DNA of 15,692 nucleotides, taken from contig CAZIPZ010000090.1 in NCBI GenBank assembly GCA_964541075.1, positions 1-15,692 on the forward strand, in the 5' to 3' direction. The position numbers and the translations under genes are program-made. Positions 6,735-13,055 of the stretch are shown one piece after another; the first letter of the stretch is position 1; each line of letters starts with the position of its first letter. Source of the stretch: CAZIPZ01 sp964541075. GTDB taxonomy: Bacteria > Acidobacteriota > Terriglobia > 20CM-2-55-15. The notes under the pieces were generated by a model. It was not told where the DNA came from. It saw nothing but the letters and a program-made list of their open reading frames with translations, and searched no databases.

Positions 6735-8089
6735 TTCCCGAATGTGACTTCGGCTGCGTGGTAATCCAAAGTTAATCTGCGACTTTCGAAAAAGTCGCAG
6801 CCAATGACTCCGGCGACTTCAGTGCCGATCATTTTGGAAATTTGGCTGAGGTCAATCGAGACAACTTGCGGATAGTGTTCAACATTTTTGCCAACCTGGA
6901 ATGTTACGTCCGGGACGCGAAGAACGACTCCTTCAAAACCGCCGACTCCGGCAATGCCTAAATTGATTTTTGCCCCGGGGGTGTCTTCGGTCACCCCGAG
7001 TTCCGACGCCAGCGCGTGAGAAATGACCGTCGTTACAGCCCCGGTGTCCACAACGAAATTCCCGCGTGTTTTGCTGTTTACTTGAATCTGGATGAGAAGA
7101 AGATTGCTGAAGAACCGGGCGCCGAAAACTTCACCCTGTGCTGCCGGCTTCTTCCGTGTGAGTTCCAATTGGCTTTCGGGATAATTAACCGTGACGACAA
7201 AGTCCGACAACAGCGCCGTCCCAATGATTCCGTCCGCTAGTTGAGTGACGAGTGGATCGTTAAAAGTTCCTACGGGCACATTCTGTATCTTGATATCACC
7301 GATGCCGATTTCTCTCAGCTTATAAAGTTTCGAATCGATTTTTCCAGCACCACCAACGCCATGCATGATCGTCGAGGTAATCGGTGTAAGGCCGAGTTCC
7401 CCCGCCAGTTTTTCACTAAGCACCGTTTGAGACGCACCTGTGTCGATTGCGAAATCGTAAGGTCCTGCGCCATTGACCATCACACTGGCGAAGATCAGGT
7501 TCAGTGATTTTCGAAAACGTATTGGGGCGGGGTTTTCCGGTCCCTGAACCGCGCCGATCTCTTCCGCTCCAAACGATTTCAACAGCTCAAGGCCTGCGCG
7601 TGCTTCCGCAACGCGGTCCCGATCCTTTGAGGGATTGAGCTTCAAATACTCTTCCAGATGCTTTGTTTGTTGGGCGCTGTTTTTCTCAATGGCCCACGCT
7701 TCGCTGGCGTAGAGGTGATAAATGGATTCTTGCGGCTCAAGTTGAATGGCGCGCGCGATTGCTTGGGTGGCCTGCTTGCCTTGAAGCTTTGTCATAGCCA
7801 GCTTGCCGAGGCCGAAGTGAGCCCGAGCTGTCTTTGGGTCGAGACCCAAAGACTCCTTGTAAAGCGCTGCAGCCTTGTCGAAGTCGCCTTTCCGAAACTC
7901 CAGCTCTCCGAGGAATGCGAGAGTCTGGGCGGTCCTTGGCTGGGCGCCTAAGAGAAGTTCCGCTTGCTGAAGCTTATCCTGAAGAAGCAGGTCGGCGACG
8001 GAGTCGGCTTTTTCCGATTGTATTGAGCCGCCGGGACGCACCAAAAATGACGTTAAGACCATGAGAACAATGAGTGGGCTGCTTGACAT
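6731..8089 (-). CDS. TPR protein with two tandem retropepsin-like aspartyl protease domains
   Basis: A 452-residue predicted exported protein. Residues 1-23 look like a signal peptide, although the basic N-region is missing (MSSSPLIVLMVL). Residues about 30-160 hold TPR-type helices (LGELEFRKGDFDKAAALYKESL and the two helices after it). Two retropepsin-like domains follow. The first has YDFAIDTGAS (Asp216), HGVGGAG and ADGIIGTALLSDFVV. The second has GNFVVDTGAV (Asp348), GVGGFEG and GVIGCDFFESRRLTLDY. Each domain supplies one DTG, so the chain could form a pepsin-like active site by itself, or each could dimerise. Bacterial retropepsin-like proteins of this type are mostly uncharacterised. 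ATG 8089 has AGGAG 10 bases upstream. The gene converges with the GNAT gene and diverges from rplM, whose -35 element overlaps its first codons. Confidence 0.88.
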   Translation of the reverse strand: MSSSPLIVLMVLTSFLVRPGGSIQSEKADSVADLLLQDKLQQAELLLGAQPRTAQTLAFLGELEFRKGDFDKAAALYKESLGLDPKTARAHFGLGKLAMTKLQGKQATQAIARAIQLEPQESIYHLYASEAWAIEKNSAQQTKHLEEYLKLNPSKDRDRVAEARAGLELLKSFGAEEIGAVQGPENPAPIRFRKSLNLIFASVMVNGAGPYDFAIDTGASQTVLSEKLAGELGLTPITSTIMHGVGGAGKIDSKLYKLREIGIGDIKIQNVPVGTFNDPLVTQLADGIIGTALLSDFVVTVNYPESQLELTRKKPAAQGEVFGARFFSNLLLIQIQVNSKTRGNFVVDTGAVTTVISHALASELGVTEDTPGAKINLGIAGVGGFEGVVLRVPDVTFQVGKNVEHYPQVVSIDLSQISKMIGTEVAGVIGCDFFESRRLTLDYHAAEVTFGN

Positions 8090-8111
8090 GATGTATGTGC
8101 TCCTATAGTAT
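8083..8111 (+). promoter_or_regulatory. Sigma-70-type promoter of the rplM operon
   Basis: TTGACA at 8083-8088 (a perfect -35) is followed by a 17-bp spacer and TAGTAT at 8106-8111 (-10). Transcription should start near 8118, giving a leader of about 30 nt that contains GGAAGGAA at 8135-8142, 6 bases before the rplM ATG. The -35 hexamer lies across the first codons of the divergent protease gene. This is the best promoter match in the window. Confidence 0.75.
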
Positions 8112-8148
8112 CAAACTTTTGTAAACTGGTTGTCGGAAGGAACTGATC

Positions 8149-8583
8149 ATGTCTACACGATTTCTGAAGGCGGACGAATTTTCCGCCGTTGATAAGTGGT
8201 ACGTTATCGATGCGGCCGACCAAATCCTTGGACGTGTCGCAACGAAGGCGGCAACCGTTCTGATCGGCAAACATCGTCCTCAGTATGCCCCTTTTCTCAT
8301 GACCGGCAGCCATGTCATCATTGTTAATGCAGGAAAAATAAAGTTAACCGGCGAAAAGTTAGACAAGAAGGTCTACCGCTGGCACACGCAGTATCCAGGT
8401 GGCCTTCGAGAAGTATCAGCGCGCAAGGTTTTTGACACCAGGCCCGAAAGAATTGTTCGTGAAGCGATTCTGGGGATGCTGCCAAAAAACCGATTGCGAA
8501 AGCGCATGGTTAAACGGTTGAAAGTTTATCTCGCGGAGCAACATCCGCATACGGCCCAACAGCCCGAAGCACTCGGTCTTTAA
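8149..8583 (+). CDS. rplM: 50S ribosomal protein L13
   Basis: Large-subunit protein that binds 23S rRNA early in assembly. The 144-residue product matches the family length (about 142). It shows WYVIDAADQILGRVATKAA near the N-terminus, then VNAGKIKLTGEKLDKKVY, the signature YPGGLRE, and GMLPKNRLRKRMVKRLKVY near the C-terminus. The start is fixed by GGAAGGAA at 8135-8142. It leads the block with rpsI, 17 bp downstream, as in most bacteria. In several bacteria L13 or S9 feeds back on this operon; I see no dedicated leader structure beyond the short 5' region. Confidence 0.97.
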   Translation: MSTRFLKADEFSAVDKWYVIDAADQILGRVATKAATVLIGKHRPQYAPFLMTGSHVIIVNAGKIKLTGEKLDKKVYRWHTQYPGGLREVSARKVFDTRPERIVREAILGMLPKNRLRKRMVKRLKVYLAEQHPHTAQQPEALGL

Positions 8584-8600
8584 TGGAGTTCGGAGGTTAA

Positions 8601-8993
8601 TTGAACATTACGCAGCATCACGGCACAGGACGGCGAAAGACGGCGACGGCTCGAGTTTTTCTTCGTCCTGGAACCGGTAACGTTACGGTCAATAAGAAAT
8701 CGATTGACCAATACTTCTTCGATGAAACCCACCGAATGATCGTTAAGCAACCCCTTCAAGCTTCAGAAACGTTAGACAAGTTTGACGTGATTGTGAATGT
8801 TGAAGGCGGTGGCATGCGCGGACAGGCAGGCGCCGTCCAGCATGGCATAGCGCGGGCGCTGGTTCGTTTTAACGTTGAGTTGCGCCAAGTTTTGAAAAAG
8901 GCGGGCTTCTTGACCCGCGACCCCCGCATGAAAGAGCGCAAGAAGTACGGACAGCCAGGGGCTCGAAAGCGCTTCCAGTTCTCCAAGCGGTAG
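8601..8993 (+). CDS. rpsI: 30S ribosomal protein S9
   Basis: Small-subunit head protein whose C-terminal tail reaches the P site and contacts the anticodon stem of the bound tRNA. The 130-residue product has GTGRRKTATARVFLRPG near the start, GGGMRGQAGAVQHGIARAL in the middle, and the invariant C-terminal basic tail ending in FSKR. The start codon is TTG at 8601, fixed by a strong GGAGG at 8592-8596; no ATG precedes the conserved N-terminus in this frame. Cotranscribed with rplM. A terminator-like hairpin begins 9 bases after the stop. Confidence 0.97.
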   Translation: MNITQHHGTGRRKTATARVFLRPGTGNVTVNKKSIDQYFFDETHRMIVKQPLQASETLDKFDVIVNVEGGGMRGQAGAVQHGIARALVRFNVELRQVLKKAGFLTRDPRMKERKKYGQPGARKRFQFSKR

Positions 8994-9002
8994 CGATTTA
9001 AA

Positions 9003-9041
9003 ATCGCCAGCGGGGATCGCCTCCCTGCTGGCGATGTTTTT
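9003..9041 (+). terminator. Rho-independent terminator or attenuator between rpsI and rpsB
   Basis: A 13-bp stem pairs 9003-9015 with 9023-9035 (one G-U pair at 9012/9026, 7-nt loop) and is followed by five T residues at 9037-9041. It is GC-rich and well formed. The left arm can instead pair with an upstream copy: 8993-8999 against 9001-9007, 7 bp with a one-base centre. A third pairing joins 9016-9021 with 9030-9035. Together these could make termination conditional before rpsB. Confidence 0.75.
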
Positions 9042-9079
9042 GGGGCATTCGTGATGCAAAATTTGAAATGGAGGTTTTT

Positions 9080-9919
9080 TTGGCGTCTATTACAATGAAG
9101 GAACTTTTGGAGGCTGGCGTCCATTTCGGACATCAGACGAAGCGCTGGAATCCGAAAATGAAGCAATATATTTTCGGTGAGCGCAACGGAATTTACATCA
9201 TCGATCTGCAGAAGACACTCCGTTTGTTCAAAGAAGCAACCCAGTTCGTTACGGAACTGGCATCCCAAGGCAAAACTGTACTTTACGTCGGGACTAAGCG
9301 CCAAGCGCAGGACGCTATCGCGGAAGAGGCGTTGCGCTGCAACATGTATTTTGTCAATCAGCGATGGCTGGGCGGCCTTCTCACCAACTTCTCGACGATC
9401 CAGAAATCGATCAAGAGGTTGAAAGAGCTGGACTCAATGGCCGCCGACGGTCGATACGACCTTCTCCCCAAGAAAGAAGTGACGCGACTCGAGCGGGAAC
9501 GCAAGGCTCTGGAAAAGAACCTTTCCGGCATCAAGAACATGCCAGGTCTTCCGGATGCAATATTCGTGATCGACTCAAAGAACGAAGAGATTGCCGTCGC
9601 TGAAGCACGCCGCCTGGGAATACCGGTCATCGCGATTGTCGATACGAACTGCGATCCCGATTTCGTCGACTATGTAATTCCTGGGAACGATGATGCATTG
9701 CGGGCCATCCGCCTGTTCACTTCAAAGATCTCAGAATCCATCCTCGAAGGACAAGGCCTGGCAAAGGATGCTGCCAATGGAAAGGTGCAAAAGGACGAAG
9801 TTGATGCGGAAGATGATCTCGTCGCACCTCGAGAGCGGACCAGAGTGAAGAGGATAGAATCCTCGACCGGAGAGGAAGAACCGGTGGAGGCGCCGAACGA
9901 AGCATCTGCAATGATGTAG
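9080..9919 (+). CDS. rpsB: 30S ribosomal protein S2
   Basis: Small-subunit protein bound late in assembly, between head and body, and needed for S1 docking. The 279-residue product begins ASITMKELLEAGVHFGHQ after the start codon and contains RWNPKMKQYIFGERNGIYIIDLQKT, RWLGGLLTNFSTI, and PDAIFVIDSKNEEIAVAEARRLGIPV. The C-terminus is a charged acidic tail. I chose TTG 9080 because GGAGG (9070-9074) lies 5 bases upstream. The in-frame ATG at 9068 comes before that Shine-Dalgarno sequence and has none of its own. Flanked by two hairpins, one upstream and one overlapping its stop codon, so its output may be set separately from rpsI and tsf. Confidence 0.95.
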   Translation: MASITMKELLEAGVHFGHQTKRWNPKMKQYIFGERNGIYIIDLQKTLRLFKEATQFVTELASQGKTVLYVGTKRQAQDAIAEEALRCNMYFVNQRWLGGLLTNFSTIQKSIKRLKELDSMAADGRYDLLPKKEVTRLERERKALEKNLSGIKNMPGLPDAIFVIDSKNEEIAVAEARRLGIPVIAIVDTNCDPDFVDYVIPGNDDALRAIRLFTSKISESILEGQGLAKDAANGKVQKDEVDAEDDLVAPRERTRVKRIESSTGEEEPVEAPNEASAMM

Positions 9920-9969
9920 AAAAATAGCCGCGAATCTGCATGAACCTCGGAATTCGCGGCTATTTTTCT
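9918..9969. terminator. Perfect 18-bp inverted repeat (terminator/attenuator) between rpsB and tsf
   Basis: Arms 9918-9935 and 9952-9969 are exact reverse complements (18 bp) around a 16-nt loop. The core is GC-rich (ATAGCCGCGAAT) and the base is A-tract against T-tract, so it looks like a terminator from both sides, with TTTTT at 9963-9967. The left arm starts on the last two bases of the rpsB stop codon. No promoter for tsf is evident downstream, so readthrough or processing must let tsf be expressed. E. coli also has an attenuator between these genes. Confidence 0.8.
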
Positions 9970-10003
9970 GTCAAAATTGGACCACGAAAGGAAAGCTATT
10001 GTA

Positions 10004-10654
10004 ATGGAGATCAATGCTAAACAGGTCAAAGAGCTCCGAGAGAAAACAGGAGCCGGAATGATGGACTGCAAAAATGCACTAGTCGACTCCAAAGGCGATA
10101 TGGAGCAGGCCATCGTGATCCTTCGGAAGAAAGGATTGGCCTCGGCTCAAAAGAAGGCATCCCGCATCGCCGCTGAAGGCATGATCGGTCATTACATCCA
10201 TGCGGGAGGAAAACTTGGGGTCCTTGTGGAAGTGAACTGCGAGACCGACTTCGCAGCTCGTAGTGCAGACTTCCAGGCGCTCGTCAAGGACATCGCCATG
10301 CATGTTGCGGCGCAGAATCCTCAGTATGTTCGCCGCGATGAAGTTCCTGTGTCAGAGTTGGAGAAGGAAAAGGAGATTTATCGAGAGCAGGCAAGGGCTT
10401 CCGGGAAACCCGAGCATATCGTCGATAAAATCGCTGAAGGGAAGCTCGAATCGTATTATCAAATGGCCTGTTTGTATGATCAGGCTTTTGTAAAGGACCC
10501 TTCTCAGACGGTGGAACAATTGATCAATGGGTTGATCGGCAAGATCGGAGAGAACATTCGCGTCCGGCGTTTTACTCGCTTCAAGACAGGTGAGGGTCTG
10601 GAAAAGCGCGCTACGGATCTGGCAGCCGATGTCCGCGATGCATTGGGTGAATAA
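10004..10654 (+). CDS. tsf: Elongation factor Ts
   Basis: Guanine nucleotide exchange factor for EF-Tu. The 216-residue product is shorter than the E. coli protein (283) and nearer the compact Thermus type (about 196). Signatures: a UBA-like N-terminus with REKTGAGMMDCKNAL (12-26), then VEVNCETDFAARSADF including the EF-Tu-contacting TDFAAR (81-86). The rest is a shortened dimerisation/core region ending GENIRVRRFTRFKTGEG. ATG 10004 was chosen over the in-frame TTG at 9977 because MEINAKQVKELREKTG is the normal N-terminus and AAGGAAAG (9988-9995) lies upstream. The stop codon directly abuts the pyrH ATG (TAAATG), implying coupled translation. Confidence 0.96.
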   Translation: MEINAKQVKELREKTGAGMMDCKNALVDSKGDMEQAIVILRKKGLASAQKKASRIAAEGMIGHYIHAGGKLGVLVEVNCETDFAARSADFQALVKDIAMHVAAQNPQYVRRDEVPVSELEKEKEIYREQARASGKPEHIVDKIAEGKLESYYQMACLYDQAFVKDPSQTVEQLINGLIGKIGENIRVRRFTRFKTGEGLEKRATDLAADVRDALGE

Positions 10655-11386
10655 ATGGAACAAGCATCCGAAGCCCCTGTCCCAAAGTACAAACGTGTAC
10701 TGCTGAAACTCAGCGGTGAATCGCTGATGGGCGACAAAGGCTTCGGCATTGATCCTGAAGTCGTGCTGCGGATCGCCTCTGAGATCAAGGATGTTCATAG
10801 TCTCGGCGTCGAAATTGCGATAGTTATCGGCGGCGGAAACATTTTTCGCGGTCTGGCGGCGAGTGCTCAGGGTTTCGATCGGGTTTCCGCAGATCACATG
10901 GGAATGCTGGCCACGGTAATAAACGCCTTGGCGCTCCAGGACGCCCTTGAAAAAATGGACTTATTCACCCGAGTCCAGTCGGCGATCGAAATGAGACAAG
11001 TCGCCGAAATGTTCATCCGCCGACGGGCAATGCGCCATCTCGAAAAACGGCGCGTCGTAATCTTTGCTGCAGGGACGGGTAATCCCTACTTTTCCACCGA
11101 TACAACTGCCGCGCTTCGAGCGATGGAAATCAAAGCCGACGTCATTCTAAAAGCCACGAAAGTGGATGGCATCTACAACGCCGATCCGGTGAAGGTGAAG
11201 GATGCGAGGTTGTATCCCACAATTTCTTACATCGAAGTCTTGACCCAACAACTTGGCGTAATGGACAGCACCGCCATTTCACTGTGTATGAACAATCGGC
11301 TGCCCATCATCGTTTTCAATATTAAGGCGTATGGCAACATCAAGCGTGTGATCCTGGGTGAGAAGATCGGTTCATTAGTTTACTGA
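10655..11386 (+). CDS. pyrH: UMP kinase
   Basis: Phosphorylates UMP to UDP using ATP; a hexameric amino-acid-kinase-fold enzyme unrelated to eukaryotic UMP/CMP kinases. The 243-residue product shows KRVLLKLSGESLMG with Lys18, the nucleotide-binding GGGNIFRG (59-66), SADHMGMLATVINALALQDAL for UMP binding, and FAAGTGNPYFSTDTAAALRA. The end (VILGEKIGSLVY) is typical. The ATG follows the tsf stop with no gap. Pairing with frr downstream, 15 bp away, is widely conserved. UDP from this enzyme ultimately supplies UTP for UDP-GlcNAc, the MurA substrate. Confidence 0.97.
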   Translation: MEQASEAPVPKYKRVLLKLSGESLMGDKGFGIDPEVVLRIASEIKDVHSLGVEIAIVIGGGNIFRGLAASAQGFDRVSADHMGMLATVINALALQDALEKMDLFTRVQSAIEMRQVAEMFIRRRAMRHLEKRRVVIFAAGTGNPYFSTDTTAALRAMEIKADVILKATKVDGIYNADPVKVKDARLYPTISYIEVLTQQLGVMDSTAISLCMNNRLPIIVFNIKAYGNIKRVILGEKIGSLVY

Positions 11387-11401
11387 AACTGTGAGGCGAC
11401 C

Positions 11402-11962
11402 ATGACCAGCAAGGAAGAAATTGCGCAGATTCGAAAACGAATGGAAAAAGCCATTGAGGATATCCGCCAGGAATTTGCAACAATCAGGACCGGCCGCGCC
11501 TCGATCTCGATACTCGATAACATTCAAGTCGATTACTATGGTGTCCCAACTCCCATTAATCAGGTTGGGCAACTAGCGACGCCCGATCCGACGCTCATCA
11601 CCGTTCAACCCTACGATGTTTCGCTTGTCGGGCCGATTGAGAAGTCGATCCGCTCCTCGGATCTCGGTCTCAATCCTTCCAACGACGGCCGCATCATCCG
11701 CATTCCAATACCGCCTCTTAATGAAGACCGTCGTAAGCAGCTGGCAAAACACGTCAACAAAGTCCTTGAGGAGCATCGCACGGCCGTAAGAAACATTCGT
11801 CGTGACGGGAACGAGCATCTCAAGAAAATGCTCAAGGACAAACTGATCTCTGAAGATGAAGAAAAGAATGCATTGGCAGAGGTCCAAAAGCTTACAGACG
11901 ATTACATCCGTAAGCTTGAAGACGTGGCGAAGAAGAAGGAACAGGAGATTCTGACCGTCTAG
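11402..11962 (+). CDS. frr: Ribosome recycling factor
   Basis: Splits post-termination ribosomes together with EF-G. The 186-residue product matches the family length (about 185). Domain I helices include the conserved FATIRTGRAS; the small domain II carries VDYYGVPTPINQVGQL and ITVQPYD. The C-terminal helix region LNEDRRKQLAKHVNKVLEEHRTAVRNIRRDG is diagnostic, and the protein ends in a charged helix. A GAGG at 11392-11395 sits just upstream of ATG 11402. Last gene of the translation block. No strong terminator follows; only a 6-bp stem (11981-11986 with 11990-11995) without a T-run is present. Confidence 0.97.
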   Translation: MTSKEEIAQIRKRMEKAIEDIRQEFATIRTGRASISILDNIQVDYYGVPTPINQVGQLATPDPTLITVQPYDVSLVGPIEKSIRSSDLGLNPSNDGRIIRIPIPPLNEDRRKQLAKHVNKVLEEHRTAVRNIRRDGNEHLKKMLKDKLISEDEEKNALAEVQKLTDDYIRKLEDVAKKKEQEILTV

Positions 11963-12050
11963 CTTGCTTCCACCCAGCTGCCATCCAACGGATGGTGATG
12001 CTTCCCTCTTTCAGGTTTTCATACTGACGAGGATCGGCGGCAAGCCGCTG

Positions 12051-12458
12051 ATGAACGCAATGCCAGATATCGGATTAACACACGTCGCATTGACCGTTTC
12101 GAACGCGGCAGTGAGCGCATCTTTCTACGCGAAGTATGCGAACATGCGCCCCGTTCATGAGCGTCCAGGTGTTATGTGGATCACGGATGGAACCCGACCC
12201 TTTGTCATTGTTCTTATCGAAACAAAAGAACCGGTCACAGCAGTGCTTCCGGATTGTCACTTGGGCGTGGCTCTGGAATCCGTTAACGAGGTCGATCGGC
12301 TTGCAGCGCTGGCTAGAGAAGAAGGCTGTTTATTGTCCGATCCGAAAGATTCGGGACCGGTAATCGGCTATTGGTGTTACCTGAGGGACCCTGATGGACA
12401 CACCTTAGAAATTTCCTATGGTCAGCAAGTGGGATTAGCTGTACACGGAGCGCGTTGA
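12051..12458 (+). CDS. VOC (glyoxalase/bleomycin-resistance fold) family protein
   Basis: A 135-residue protein of the vicinal oxygen chelate fold, which includes glyoxalase I, extradiol dioxygenases and thiol transferases such as FosX. Two beta-alpha-beta modules are visible: THVALTVSNAAVSASFY and HLGVALESVNEVDRLAAL, then YLRDPDGHTLEISYG. His11, His70 and Glu120 sit at the usual metal-ligand positions. The reaction cannot be told from sequence; a metal-dependent glyoxalase-like or ring-cleaving enzyme is possible. I chose ATG 12051 by the match to the family N-terminus; ATG 12060 is an alternative, and the frame is open back to 11964. GAGGA lies 17 bases upstream with a small hairpin between. 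The next gene begins 3 bp after its stop. Confidence 0.8.
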   Translation: MNAMPDIGLTHVALTVSNAAVSASFYAKYANMRPVHERPGVMWITDGTRPFVIVLIETKEPVTAVLPDCHLGVALESVNEVDRLAALAREEGCLLSDPKDSGPVIGYWCYLRDPDGHTLEISYGQQVGLAVHGAR

Positions 12459-12461
12459 AAC

Positions 12462-13025
12462 GTGTCGAAAGGAAGGCTCGAAGCGTTCAGTGATGGTGTA
12501 ATCGCCATCATTATCACCATTATGGTTCTGGAATTAAGAGCGCCAGAAAGTGCTGACTCGAGTGCATTGGGGCCTTTGATTCCGGTATTCCTCAGCTATA
12601 CCCTCAGTTTCGTGTTCGTTGGAATTTACTGGAACAACCATCATCATCTTTTTCAGGCGGTTCGACAGGTCAATGGAAGGATACTCTGGGCGAACCTTCA
12701 TCTATTATTCTGGTTGTCACTAACACCATTCGTCACAGCCTGGATGGGTGAGAACCAGTTCGCGGCTGCACCAGTCGCTCTCTATGGAATGGTTCTACTT
12801 CTTGCAGCAATCGCCTACTTCATCTTGGCTCACGCTCTTATCTCTCATCATGGCGAGGATTCCACACTTGCGACCGCGTTGGGCCGCGATGTTAAAGGCA
12901 AAGCTTCTATGGCATCTTATGCAGCGGCAATTCCGCTGTCATTTCTCAATCCTCTAATTTCGTGCGGCATCTATCTGCTGGTTGCCATTGTGTGGCTGAT
13001 TCCCGATCGCCGTATTGAAAAATAG
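12462..13025 (+). CDS. TMEM175 family potassium-channel-like membrane protein
   Basis: A 187-residue integral membrane protein of the bacterial TMEM175 (DUF1211) family, homologues of the lysosomal potassium channel that lack the classical selectivity filter. The first helix bears the family signature RLEAFSDGVIAIIITIMVLEL (Arg5, FSDG 9-12). I count six hydrophobic segments, near residues 11-25, 38-56, 73-94, 104-128, 144-160 and 164-180, matching the single-repeat, six-helix bacterial subunits that assemble as tetramers. A His run (NNHHH) follows the second helix. The start is GTG 12462, with GGAG at 12447-12450 at an unusually long distance. Probably cotranscribed with the VOC gene; it converges on tsaD with 30 bp between stops and no visible terminator. 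Confidence 0.88.
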   Translation: MSKGRLEAFSDGVIAIIITIMVLELRAPESADSSALGPLIPVFLSYTLSFVFVGIYWNNHHHLFQAVRQVNGRILWANLHLLFWLSLTPFVTAWMGENQFAAAPVALYGMVLLLAAIAYFILAHALISHHGEDSTLATALGRDVKGKASMASYAAAIPLSFLNPLISCGIYLLVAIVWLIPDRRIEK

Positions 13026-13055
13026 TCAGAGAATAAAAGACCAAGAGACCAGACC

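Noticed and set aside
8756..9304. 182-codon minus-strand open frame across rpsI and rpsB
   Set aside because: Spans two ribosomal protein genes and the terminator between them; composition typical of an antisense shadow.
9977..10002. Possible tsf promoter (TTGGAC and TATTGT)
   Set aside because: The spacer is only 14 bp, too short for a sigma-70-type promoter.
9670..10113. 147-codon minus-strand open frame across rpsB and tsf
   Set aside because: Antisense to two conserved genes and to the 18-bp hairpin; Ser-rich low-quality translation.
10352..10897. 181-codon minus-strand open frame across tsf and pyrH
   Set aside because: Antisense to two well-supported genes; no family features.
11981..11995. 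CCATCC/GGATGG stem after frr
   Set aside because: A 6-bp stem with a 3-nt loop but no T-run behind it; insufficient for a terminator call.
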